A stretch of DNA of 64,000 nucleotides from Lysobacter sp. 5GHs7-4 (GTDB taxonomy: Bacteria > Pseudomonadota > Gammaproteobacteria > Xanthomonadales > Xanthomonadaceae): contig NZ_CP089924.1 in NCBI RefSeq assembly GCF_021284765.1, positions 4,172,001 through 4,236,000 on the forward strand, in the 5' to 3' direction. Position 1 is the first letter of the stretch. Every line of letters begins with the position of its first letter. The notes under the pieces are model-generated. The model did not search any database and had not been told where the DNA came from. It saw only the letters and a list, made by a program, of their open reading frames with translations. Shown piece by piece: positions 34,574 through 43,093 of this stretch. The position numbers were made by a program, and so were the translations under genes.

Positions 34574-37500
34574 TCACTCCTCGTTCCGCAAACCGAAGTA
34601 GGCCGACAACCGCACCGCGTAGTCGGCTGCCGCCGCGACCGTCTCGGGCTCCAGCGGGTACAGCTCGCGCGCGAGGGTCTGCGCGGCCACGACCTCGTCG
34701 TGGTGGCGCTGCAGATCCAATTCGGCGGTGACGCTGCTCGCATGGCGCCGGTGCCGGTTGAGCGTGCGCGGATCGAAATGGATGCGCCCCAGCGTCAGCA
34801 GGCGCAGGTACACGATCCAGTCGCCGGCGACGCGATAGGAGGCGATCTCCTCTTGGTGCTCCTCCAGCACGCGCAGCAGCGCATCGCGGCGGAACAGCAC
34901 CGCGCTGACGTTGGGCACGGTGTTCTTGACCGCCAGGCCGTGGATGGCTTCCTCGGCGCCCGTGGCGGTGTACGCCGACAGCCAGCGTTCGGCGGACAGT
35001 TCGTCGGTATAGGCGGTGTAGTCCTCGGACAGCACGTTGCCGTCCGCGTCGATCTGCTCGGACTGGCAGTACGCCATCACCACGCTGGCGTCGGCTCTCA
35101 TCGCCTGGGCCAGCACCTCGATCATCTCGGGCTTGACGTCGTCGTCGGCTTCCGCGATCCAGACGAACTCGCCGCTGGCCCTGCGCGCGCCGGCCAGCCA
35201 TTGCCGGAACACCGAGCCGGAATTGCGCTCATTGCGCAATAGCACGGGCTCCGGATGGCATTCGCCGCGCAGACCGTACAGCACTTCCACGCTGTCGTCG
35301 GTGGACGCATCGTCCAGCACCAGGATCTCGGCCAGCGGCAGGGTTTGCGCGGACAGCCCGCTCAAGCGTTCGCGCAGGTAATGCGCGTAGTTGTAGTTCG
35401 GCACGATCGCCGACACGCGCGGCAAGTCCCGCCCCAGCAAGTCCAGCAGGTCCAGCGCGTAGCCGCGGAACGAGTACTCGCTGTCCACCGTCGCGCGTCC
35501 GACCTCGCCGTATTGCGTGCGCAGCGCTTCGTCCCTGCACAGACTCAACAGCGCATTCGCATACGCTTCGACATCGAAAGCGGGCACGGCGATGCCCGCG
35601 CGCGCTTCGATCAGATCCGCGCCGCCGCCGGTGCCGGCGAACGCCACCACCGGCGTACCCACCGACAGGCTCTCCAGCACCACCGACGGGAACGGGTCTT
35701 CGCGCGACGCCAGCGCGTACACGTCGGCGCCCGCGTAGTAATCGTCGGTATCGAAATCCAGGCCCGCGTAGTGGAAGCGATCGGCGATGCCGGCCTCTTG
35801 CAGGAAGGCGTCCACCTCCCGCCTCACTTCCGCGTCGTCATGACCGACCCAGACCACATGCAACTCGGGTTCGCTCGCGCATGCGATCGCGGCGGCGTGG
35901 GCCAGCAGATCCAGACCTTTGCGCCGGTCCGCATAACCGACCGACAGCACGATCAGCGCGCTGTCGGCCAAGCCCAGCTTGCGGCGAAGCTCGGCCCTGG
36001 GCACCGACAGATCCCGCATGCCCCGGTAACGGCTGCGCGTGAACAGGCCCTGCGGCCGCATCACCAGCTTCCCCGCCAGCGCTTCGGGAGGCAGCAGCGT
36101 GGCCATGCCTTCGCGCACGGCCTGCGAGGAAATCACGACATGGTCGCTGGCGCGGACCAACTCGTACAGCGCGGACTCCAGGCAGTACTGAGCGATCAGG
36201 CCTGGCAATTCGTGTATCAACGAGACCACGCGCAGCCCCGCCTCGCGGAACGGCACGATCATGCGCCCCGATACGGTGGTGTTGGCGATCACCGCGTCGA
36301 CGCCGCTGTGGCGCAAGCCCTGCGCGAACGCCAGCAGTTCCGCTTCGTCCATCCGATACAGCCGATGCACGGGCGTCAGCGCTTCGAACTCGGGCTCGAG
36401 CAGTCCCTCGCCCTGCATCAGCACTTCGACGTCCTGCCCCATGCGCTTGAGTTCGCGCACCAGATTCAGGGCGAGGTACTGAGCGCCATGCGGATGCGCG
36501 TCGTGCGACAGCAAAGCCAGTTTCGCGCGCGGCAACGGCATCGCCAGGGCCGCGCGCGTGGCATGCAGATAGGCGTAGCCGTGGCGGCGGTCGGGTTCCA
36601 GATACGCGCCGCGCAGCCAGTCGTTCCAGGCGTTGACGAACACCAGGCGTTCGCCGGCCACCGGGTTCGCCGCCGCATCGTCGGCCGCGGCCGACAGCCA
36701 CTGCCGATAGGCTTCGGGACTGGCATTGGCGAACACGCGCCCCTGCCCGCCTTGCCCGGCCTCGTCGTCCCAACCCGGCATCACGCCGCGGATCAGCAAC
36801 CCGTCCGGCGTCGGCGCCTGCAGCGAGCGCGCGACCAGCTCGCGGTAATCGACGATCTCCGCCGCCCAATCCGGGTCGACGATACCGAACTGCGAATCGA
36901 TGGGGACCAGGTCGTGGTTGGGCGCGTGCGGCGGCCATTCCAGCTCGACATCGAACCCGGCCGCAACGCAGTGCCCGTAGTCGATCGGCGCGCCGGAGTC
37001 GGAATCCGCACCCTCGCCGGTCGCTTCGACCGCTTCGACCGCTTCGACCGCTTCGACCGCTTCGACCGCTTCGACCGCTTCGACCGCTTCGACCGCTTCG
37101 ATAGCTTCGATAGCTTCGACAGCTTCGACAGCTTCGACAGCTTCGACAGCTTCGACAGCTTCGACAGCTTCGACAGCTTCGACAGCTTCGACAGCTTCGA
37201 CAGCTTCGACAGCTTCGACAGCTTCGACAGCTTCGACAGCTTCGACAGCAGGAACAGCGTCGTCGTGTGCGGTCTCCGCGGCAAGACCTGGTTCCGTCGC
37301 GGGCGCGAAGGACTGCAGCGCGGCCAGGAACAGATCGCCGAGCCCCGCCTCGCGACAGGCATCCCTCCAACGCTGCGGTATGGCGGCATCGATCGGCGAC
37401 GAATCGGATCCGCGCACTACCACCAGCGGCCGGCCGGCGATGCGGATGTAGCGCGGATCCGCCAGGTACGAGGCCAGATCGGCAACGAAACGGGCGCCGT

Positions 37501-38299
37501 CGTCCTGCGGTTGCGCATCGCCGCTGTCGCCGTCGTCGTCGCCGCTGTCGTCGCTGCCGGCATCGTCGCTGCTGGCGTCGTTAGTGCCGACGATCTTGTC
37601 CTTGTCGCTGTCGCTGTCGTTATCCCTGCCCTTGTCGCCCTCGGCAGCGCCCATCGCCGGCCAGCACACGCAGAACGGGAAATCGATCGCGGTGTCGGCC
37701 ACATAGCGCGACAAAGGGTTCAACTTGGGATCGTCGCCCAGCAGAAAGCAAAAACCGTGCAGCCCGTGCAAGCGCGCCAATTCCACCTGGCGGCGCATGA
37801 CTTCGCCCAGCAGCGGATCGTAATAACCCAGTTCGCCAGGCAGGCGCGGCTGCTCGTGCCCCACGAACTTCGGCGCGGCGGCCGCGATATCGACCCAGGT
37901 GTCCGACGACTGCACGCCATCGCCGCGCGAGTTCCGCGGCAGGTACAAGGCGATGGCCTTGGCCCGCAATGCCGCCGGCCCGGTGGTCGCGGGCGCGGCC
38001 ACGAAATCGAGGCTGCGCCCCGATCGTGCCGTCGCGAGCACCTGCCGGACGTAGCGCTGCTGCAGCGCCAGACGCTCCGCCAGCCGGGCGAACTCGCGGG
38101 GGTCGATGCCCGGCGTCGGCGCCGGCATCTGGGTGGGGTCGTGCTCGTCCCAGCGACGGTACGAGCCGGTTCGCGACAACACCGGGGCAAGCCCGCGGAA
38201 GATGAACTGCTTTAACGACAGACGGGTCGACCACGACACCGGCAAGGCGTGGTAAACGTCGCGCAGCGAGCGTCCGATCAGCGCCTTGAGCGAGGCCAT
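34574..38299 (-). CDS. Giant WbsX-like / GT4 / GT2 fusion glycosyltransferase with an internal EAV repeat tract
   Basis: A 1241-residue protein. Residues about 110-560 resemble the GH99-like WbsX domain of polysaccharide proteins (GYYDPLLGEVMRRQVEL, LHGFCFLLGD, VNAWNDWLRGAYLEPD). This domain is interrupted by a Asp/Ser-rich insert at residues about 215-265 and by a 75-residue (Glu-Ala-Val/Ile)25 tract at about 351-425. Residues about 590-925 are a GT-B domain (LLSHDAHPHGAQYLALN, LSVGYADRRKG, EDPFPSVVLESLSVGTPVV). Residues about 960-1241 are a GT-A domain (SAIVPNYNYAHYL, LDDASTDDSVEV, WIAEADDD). The order suggests successive sugar transfers in one polypeptide. The VNTR could change length without breaking the frame. 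Confidence 0.83.
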   Translation of the reverse strand: MASLKALIGRSLRDVYHALPVSWSTRLSLKQFIFRGLAPVLSRTGSYRRWDEHDPTQMPAPTPGIDPREFARLAERLALQQRYVRQVLATARSGRSLDFVAAPATTGPAALRAKAIALYLPRNSRGDGVQSSDTWVDIAAAAPKFVGHEQPRLPGELGYYDPLLGEVMRRQVELARLHGLHGFCFLLGDDPKLNPLSRYVADTAIDFPFCVCWPAMGAAEGDKGRDNDSDSDKDKIVGTNDASSDDAGSDDSGDDDGDSGDAQPQDDGARFVADLASYLADPRYIRIAGRPLVVVRGSDSSPIDAAIPQRWRDACREAGLGDLFLAALQSFAPATEPGLAAETAHDDAVPAVEAVEAVEAVEAVEAVEAVEAVEAVEAVEAVEAVEAVEAVEAVEAIEAIEAVEAVEAVEAVEAVEAVEAVEAVEATGEGADSDSGAPIDYGHCVAAGFDVELEWPPHAPNHDLVPIDSQFGIVDPDWAAEIVDYRELVARSLQAPTPDGLLIRGVMPGWDDEAGQGGQGRVFANASPEAYRQWLSAAADDAAANPVAGERLVFVNAWNDWLRGAYLEPDRRHGYAYLHATRAALAMPLPRAKLALLSHDAHPHGAQYLALNLVRELKRMGQDVEVLMQGEGLLEPEFEALTPVHRLYRMDEAELLAFAQGLRHSGVDAVIANTTVSGRMIVPFREAGLRVVSLIHELPGLIAQYCLESALYELVRASDHVVISSQAVREGMATLLPPEALAGKLVMRPQGLFTRSRYRGMRDLSVPRAELRRKLGLADSALIVLSVGYADRRKGLDLLAHAAAIACASEPELHVVWVGHDDAEVRREVDAFLQEAGIADRFHYAGLDFDTDDYYAGADVYALASREDPFPSVVLESLSVGTPVVAFAGTGGGADLIEARAGIAVPAFDVEAYANALLSLCRDEALRTQYGEVGRATVDSEYSFRGYALDLLDLLGRDLPRVSAIVPNYNYAHYLRERLSGLSAQTLPLAEILVLDDASTDDSVEVLYGLRGECHPEPVLLRNERNSGSVFRQWLAGARRASGEFVWIAEADDDVKPEMIEVLAQAMRADASVVMAYCQSEQIDADGNVLSEDYTAYTDELSAERWLSAYTATGAEEAIHGLAVKNTVPNVSAVLFRRDALLRVLEEHQEEIASYRVAGDWIVYLRLLTLGRIHFDPRTLNRHRRHASSVTAELDLQRHHDEVVAAQTLARELYPLEPETVAAAADYAVRLSAYFGLRNEE
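37024..37248 (-). repeat. Minisatellite: 25 tandem 9-bp units coding Glu-Ala-Val/Ile
   Basis: Exactly 25 contiguous 9-bp units on the + strand: eight CTTCGACCG (37024-37095), two CTTCGATAG (37096-37113) and fifteen CTTCGACAG (37114-37248). Variants are grouped in blocks, as expected from slippage or unequal exchange. Since 9 is a multiple of three, length changes stay in frame. Translated on the - strand it gives an acidic, helix-prone EAV/EAI tract. Confidence 0.97.
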
Positions 38300-38301
38300 G
38301 C

Positions 38302-39360
38302 TTACTTACCCTTGAACGCCGCCGACAGCCAGCGCACGGGCGCGGTCAACTTCCAACTGCGCGACGCCAGCAGCGATCGAATGCGCTCGTCCTGCGCTTG
38401 CAGCCGCTCGTCGCGCTCGCTCAAAGCCGCCTGCAACGCGACCAGATCGCCATGGGTGGCGTTGCTGGACTGCGCCGCAGCCGCGATGCGCGCGCGCATC
38501 GCCTCCAATTCGGAACTCAGCTGCGCAACCTGCGCCCTTGCGGCCACCAGATCCACGTCCGACTGACTGGCGTCGGTCGCGCCGACCGCCGACAGCTGCT
38601 GCCGGGCTTGTTCCAGCGCGTTGTCGGCGCGCGCCTCGGCGGCCGCGACGCGACGATCGGCGTAGATGCGGCTGCCCAACGCATCGAACAGACGCAACAC
38701 CGTGGCTTCGCTCTCGCTGTCGCGCAGCGCGGCCAAGTCGAGCAGCGACTGCGGCTGGTCGGGACCGACCAGCAGCACGCCCAGCCCATGGGTGTGCTGG
38801 AACTCGAAACCGGGATAGCGCTGGATCAACTCGGCCCACAGCTTCCAGACGCCGAAATTGCGCTCGCGCACCATGGTGTCGTGGAACAGCACGACGCCGC
38901 GGCTGGACATTTTCGGCAACCAGGTCTCGAAGTCCTGCAGCACCGCTTCATAGGTGTGCAGGCCGTCGATGTGCAGCACGTCGATGCTGCCGTCGGCGAA
39001 ATAATCGCGCGCCTCGTCGAAGGTCATGCGCATCAGCGCCGAGAAGCCGCCGTACTGCTCTTGGTTGTACTGCCACAGCGTGTTGAAAACTTCGTCGCCG
39101 TAGAAGCCGGAATGCTCGTCGCCGGTCCACATATCCACGGCGAAACAGCGCGTGTCCAGCGCGCAATGGCGCACGGCCTGGCAGAACCCGAGGTAGGAGG
39201 CGCCATGATGGCTGCCCAGCTCGACCAGCATGCGCGGCTTGGCTTCTTCGATCAGCCAGAACGCGAACGGGATATGTCCGATCCACGCACTCGGCGGCAC
39301 GTGCGCGGCCGGCAGCGACATGGCGGCATTGAGCTTCAGCTGCGGCGTTCCGACGTTCAT
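38302..39360 (-). CDS. Class I SAM-dependent methyltransferase with C-terminal coiled coil
   Basis: A 352-residue protein. Residues 40-220 form a methyltransferase of the cephalosporin-hydroxylase-like type: LVELGSHHGASYLGF (motif I), CFAVDMWTGDEHSG, and IDVLHIDGLHTYEAVLQDFETW. Residues about 225-325 are rich in Ala, Glu, Arg and Gln and predict a coiled coil. The end, SLLASRSWKLTAPVRWL, is a phrase often found at the end of polysaccharide-synthesis proteins. The coiled coil may measure or limit chain length in the manner of WbdD-type terminators, which is a guess from architecture. It lies two bases upstream of the giant transferase. Confidence 0.8.
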   Translation of the reverse strand: MNVGTPQLKLNAAMSLPAAHVPPSAWIGHIPFAFWLIEEAKPRMLVELGSHHGASYLGFCQAVRHCALDTRCFAVDMWTGDEHSGFYGDEVFNTLWQYNQEQYGGFSALMRMTFDEARDYFADGSIDVLHIDGLHTYEAVLQDFETWLPKMSSRGVVLFHDTMVRERNFGVWKLWAELIQRYPGFEFQHTHGLGVLLVGPDQPQSLLDLAALRDSESEATVLRLFDALGSRIYADRRVAAAEARADNALEQARQQLSAVGATDASQSDVDLVAARAQVAQLSSELEAMRARIAAAAQSSNATHGDLVALQAALSERDERLQAQDERIRSLLASRSWKLTAPVRWLSAAFKGK

Positions 39361-39564
39361 ACCTCGCCCTCCACCTTCGCGGAATACGAAACGCCACGGG
39401 CGATCGTTGCGAGCGGGCCAACAAAGCGGGGCTTATGCATAGGGGGACGCAGACTCACTTTCTAACTCCGGAATTAGTGACCTGGGAATGACGGCCGATC
39501 GACGCGACGCACCGATGGCGGCAAGGCACCGCCGATACGCGGCTGACGATGGCCGGCATCCCTA
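39361..39564 (-). other. Intergenic gap between the coiled-coil methyltransferase and wzt
   Basis: A 204-bp gap with a short palindrome-like CTAACTCCGGAATTAG near 39462. The surroundings of this are slightly AT-richer and may carry the promoter for the downstream - strand genes. No ribosome-binding site or terminator is convincing. Confidence 0.35.
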
Positions 39565-41022
39565 TCAGGCCGAGGCACCGCGGGCTTGTGGGGCGGATTC
39601 GGCCGGGTCGGCGACCTTCAATTCGACCGCGCGGAACGGGATGCCCACCAATCCGACCGAACGGGTTTGGGCCATGGCGTCCAACACCAAACCATCATAG
39701 ACCCAGGCTGCCTGGACATGACTGAGGTAGGTGCCGTCCGCAAGCGCCGCGTCGATCGTGTATCGGCCGGCCGTCAAATACGGCATCCGGAACTCGAACA
39801 TCGCGCTGACACGTTGTCCTGGTTCGGCCGGCTTGGGCGCCTCGTGATCGCGGTAACTGTGGATGCCGAACAAGCGCTGGCCCAGGCGATCTTTGAGGAA
39901 GAAGCCGATGATCGGGCTGGCGATAGGGCGATGCGCGACGGCATCCACCACCAGGCGCACGACCCGGCCGCCTTCCAGCAGCGTCAGGGTGCGGCCCTCT
40001 TCGTTTTCCAGACGTATCGAGGTGATGCTGGCGCCGCCGTCGCCGAAACCCTCGGCGTTGGGATCGAAACGGAACACGCGCATGCGGCTGTGATCCAGGC
40101 TGGGATCGTAGGCGTCGGGGTCCGAATCGATCGTCGCCGCCGGCGACTCGTCGGCGACCGCCTCGTCCGCGCCAGCGGTCGCGGCGAGCTGCGACGGCTC
40201 CTGGACCAGCTTGGGCGTCGGCCCAGCCGGATGCCCGTAGACGCTGGCGCTATACGCTTCGCAGACTTCCTTGGCCGGTCCGTCCATCACCACGCGGCCG
40301 CCGTCCAGCCACAGCACGCGATCGCACAGGTTGGTTACCGCGCCTGCATCGTGGCTCACGAACAGCACCGTGCCGCGCTTCTGGAAATCGCGCAGGAAAC
40401 GCATGCACTTCTGGCCGAAGAACACGTCGCCGACCGACAGCGCCTCGTCGATGATCAGGATTTCGGCGTCGGCGTGCGCGATCACGGCGAACGCCAGGCG
40501 CACGTACATGCCGCTGGAATACGTCTTCACCGGCTGATCGATGAAGTCGCCGATATCGGCGAAGGCGACGATGTCGTTGTACTTGGCGGCGATCTCGTCC
40601 TGGCTCATGCCTAGGATCGCGCCGTTCATGTACACGTTCTCGCGCCCGGTGAATTCGGGATTGAAGCCGCTGCCCAACTCGAGCAGCGCGCCCACGCGCC
40701 CCGAGATGGCCGCGCTGCCGCCGGTCGGCGACAGGGTGCCGCACACGATCTGCAGCAGGGTCGACTTGCCGGAACCGTTGCGGCCGACGATGCCGACGGT
40801 CTCGCCGCGCGCCACCGTCATGGACACGTCGCGCAGCGCCCAGAACTCGCGGAAGTAGGCCCGCGGCTTCAGGCCGGCCATCCGGTCCAGGCGCGGCAGC
40901 AAGGCCTGCTTCAAGCGGTCCTGCGGACGTTCGTAGATCTGGTAGCACTTGCTGACGCCATCGACCACGATCGCCCGGTCGGTCGCGCCCGCTGCCTGCG
41001 CCTGTAGCGATTCAGAGGACAT
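39565..41022 (-). CDS. wzt: O-antigen/polysaccharide ABC exporter, ATPase with carbohydrate-binding domain
   Basis: A 485-residue Wzt. The ATPase domain has GRNGSGKST (Walker A, residues 80-88), YSSGM as the signature motif near 178 and ILIIDEAL (Walker B) near 198. Residues about 320-470 are a beta-rich Wzt C-terminal domain that recognises the capped end of a polysaccharide in this family. That agrees with methyltransferases in the same locus acting as cap makers. A charged linker rich in Asp and Ala joins the domains. The start overlaps the end of wzm by 11 bases. Confidence 0.93.
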   Translation of the reverse strand: MSSESLQAQAAGATDRAIVVDGVSKCYQIYERPQDRLKQALLPRLDRMAGLKPRAYFREFWALRDVSMTVARGETVGIVGRNGSGKSTLLQIVCGTLSPTGGSAAISGRVGALLELGSGFNPEFTGRENVYMNGAILGMSQDEIAAKYNDIVAFADIGDFIDQPVKTYSSGMYVRLAFAVIAHADAEILIIDEALSVGDVFFGQKCMRFLRDFQKRGTVLFVSHDAGAVTNLCDRVLWLDGGRVVMDGPAKEVCEAYSASVYGHPAGPTPKLVQEPSQLAATAGADEAVADESPAATIDSDPDAYDPSLDHSRMRVFRFDPNAEGFGDGGASITSIRLENEEGRTLTLLEGGRVVRLVVDAVAHRPIASPIIGFFLKDRLGQRLFGIHSYRDHEAPKPAEPGQRVSAMFEFRMPYLTAGRYTIDAALADGTYLSHVQAAWVYDGLVLDAMAQTRSVGLVGIPFRAVELKVADPAESAPQARGASA

Positions 41023-41863
41023 CGGCGAACCCCCGGCGCGATTTCTGGAACCACCAGTAGCCGAACGCCATGAACACCAGCGCGAACGCGTAGTAGCGGA
41101 TCAGCATGGCCGGATCGGGAGCGATCTCGGTGAACAGGGCCGCCCGGCTTTCCTCGATGGCCACGGTGATCGGGTTGGCGTAGACCCAGGCGCGATACTT
41201 CTCCGGCAGCGAGGCGATCGGATAGAACACCGGCGCGAGGAACATCAACACCGTCGACACCACGCCGGTCATCTGGCCGATATCGCGAATGAACACGCCC
41301 AGCGACGCGAGCAGCCAGGAAATGCCCAACGCGAACAGCACCAGCGGCAACAGGATCACCGGCAGCCACAACGCGGTCAGCGGAATCGAGCCCTCAAGCA
41401 GCAGCTTGGCCACCATCAGGATCGTCAGGCTGGCCAGCGCATGGAACACCGCCGAGCCCATCAGGCTCCAAGCCAGCGTTTCCAGCGGAAACACCACTTT
41501 CTTGACGTAGTTGGTGTTGCCGACGATCAAACTGGGCGCCTTGATCAGCGCCTCGGCGATCAGACCGTGCGCGATCACGCCGATGAACAACAGCAGCGCG
41601 AAGCGCGCCTTGCCCTGCCCGGCGAGCGAGCCCGGCCACTTGGCTTCGAACACCACCGAGAACACGAAGGTGTAGACGGCCAGCATCAGCACCGGATACA
41701 GGAACGACCAGGCCACGCCCATGATCGAGCCGCGGTAGCGCCCCAGCACGTCGCGCCGGATCAGCTGCGCGATCAGGCGGCGCTCGCGCCAGAAGCCGGC
41801 GAACATGCTGCGCGGCCCCGCCGGCGGCGGCAGGTGCGCATTGATCAACTGGCCGTGACTCAT
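41012..41863 (-). CDS. wzm: O-antigen/polysaccharide ABC exporter, permease
   Basis: A 283-residue membrane protein of the ABC-2 type. ATG 41863 overlaps the metB stop as ATGA. LIRRDVLGRYRGSIMGVAWSFLYPVLML is the usual amphipathic start and first helix; about six hydrophobic segments follow, and the end reads FQKSRRGFADVL. With Wzt it exports a finished, lipid-linked polysaccharide across the inner membrane. The longer frame upstream is the shadow of metB. Confidence 0.92.
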   Translation of the reverse strand: MSHGQLINAHLPPPAGPRSMFAGFWRERRLIAQLIRRDVLGRYRGSIMGVAWSFLYPVLMLAVYTFVFSVVFEAKWPGSLAGQGKARFALLLFIGVIAHGLIAEALIKAPSLIVGNTNYVKKVVFPLETLAWSLMGSAVFHALASLTILMVAKLLLEGSIPLTALWLPVILLPLVLFALGISWLLASLGVFIRDIGQMTGVVSTVLMFLAPVFYPIASLPEKYRAWVYANPITVAIEESRAALFTEIAPDPAMLIRYYAFALVFMAFGYWWFQKSRRGFADVL

Positions 41864-43041
41864 TGCGCCAACGCGCCTTCGAGTTCGGCGCGCAGATCCG
41901 CCAGATCCTCGACGCCCACGCTCAGGCGCACCAGGTTGTCGGCGATGCCCAGGGCCGCGCGGCGGTCGGGCGGGATCGAGGCGTGGGTCATCACCGCCGG
42001 GTGGTTGATCAGGCTTTCCACGCCGCCCAGCGATTCGGCGATGGCGAACAGTTCGCAGCGCTCCATCATCCGGCGCGCGCCGTCCATGCCGCCCTTCACC
42101 AGGATGCTGACCATGCCGCCGAACCCGTGCATCTGGCGCTTGGCCAGCGCGTGCTGCGGATGCGAGGCCAGACCGGGATAGATCACCTTCTCCACCGAAG
42201 GATGCGACTGCAGCCATTCGGCCAGCGCCTGCGCGTTCTCGCAGTGCGCCTTCATGCGCAGGTGCAGGGTCTTGAGGCCGCGCAGCGCGAGGAAGCTGTC
42301 GAACGGGCCCTGCACGCCGCCGACGGCGTTCTGCAGGAACGTCATCTGCTCGGCGATGCCGGCGTCGTCGCCGACCACGACCATGCCGCCGACGATGTCG
42401 GAGTGGCCGTTGAGGTACTTGGTCGCCGAGTGCATGACCATGTGCGCGCCCAGTTCCAGCGGGCGCTGCAGGATCGGCGAACTGAAGGTGTTGTCGACCA
42501 CCACGATCAGGCCGCGCTTGCGCGCGATCTGCGCGATGCGGGCCACGTCGACCAGCTTGAGCAGCGGATTGGTCGGGGTTTCGATCCAGACCAGCTTGGT
42601 CTCGGGACGGATCGCGGCCTCGAAGGCGGCGGTGTCGCTGAGGTCGACCCAGCTGAAGTCCAGGCCGGCCGAGCGGCGGCGCACGCGCTCGAACAGGCGG
42701 TAGGTGCCGCCGTAGACGTCGTCCATGGCGATCACGTGGCTGCCCGAATCCAGCAGTTCCAGGATCGTCGAGGTCGCGGCCAGGCCGGAGGCGAAGGCGT
42801 AACCGTGGCTGCCGCCTTCCAGGCCGGCGACGCAGCGCTCGTAGGCGAACCGGGTCGGGTTGTGGCTGCGCGAGTACTCGAAGCCCTGGTGCACGCCGGG
42901 GCTGCTCTGGGCGTAGGTCGAGGTGGCGTAGATCGGGGTCATCACGGCGCCCGTGGTCGGGTCCGGAGACTGCCCGGCGTGGATCGCCAACGTGCCCAAT
43001 CCGGGCTTGTGCGCCCCGCCATCCTGCTTAGGTTCGGTCAT
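41860..43041 (-). CDS. metB: Cystathionine gamma-synthase / trans-sulfuration PLP enzyme
   Basis: A 393-residue Cys/Met-metabolism PLP enzyme. Lys208 in HSATKYLNGHSD is the PLP lysine. YSRSHNPTR near residue 56, EYSR-type contacts, VVDNTFSSP near 181 and the closing SVGVEDLADL are family motifs. It joins O-succinylhomoserine and cysteine, or in some members splits cystathionine; cystathionine gamma-lyase activity is possible because a cystathionine beta-synthase lies 2 kb away. It is divergent from the sulfotransferase-like gene with a 52-bp gap. It overlaps wzm by four bases, which is unexpected for a metabolic gene. Confidence 0.9.
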   Translation of the reverse strand: MTEPKQDGGAHKPGLGTLAIHAGQSPDPTTGAVMTPIYATSTYAQSSPGVHQGFEYSRSHNPTRFAYERCVAGLEGGSHGYAFASGLAATSTILELLDSGSHVIAMDDVYGGTYRLFERVRRRSAGLDFSWVDLSDTAAFEAAIRPETKLVWIETPTNPLLKLVDVARIAQIARKRGLIVVVDNTFSSPILQRPLELGAHMVMHSATKYLNGHSDIVGGMVVVGDDAGIAEQMTFLQNAVGGVQGPFDSFLALRGLKTLHLRMKAHCENAQALAEWLQSHPSVEKVIYPGLASHPQHALAKRQMHGFGGMVSILVKGGMDGARRMMERCELFAIAESLGGVESLINHPAVMTHASIPPDRRAALGIADNLVRLSVGVEDLADLRAELEGALAQ

Positions 43042-43093
43042 TGCATTCTTCCGCTTCGGCTAGCATGCGCAAACGTTAATTCTACCATCGCCC

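Noticed and set aside
37024-37248. Possible CRISPR array
   Set aside because: The unit is 9 bp and contiguous, without spacers, and it keeps the reading frame of a gene. It is a minisatellite.
35255-38215. A 986-codon open frame on the + strand opposite the giant glycosyltransferase
   Set aside because: It is antisense to a strongly supported gene, its composition is rich in Arg, His, Gln and Val as expected for a mirror of GC-rich coding DNA, and it shows no domain. The open stretch at 37024-37248 comes from the stop-free repeat.
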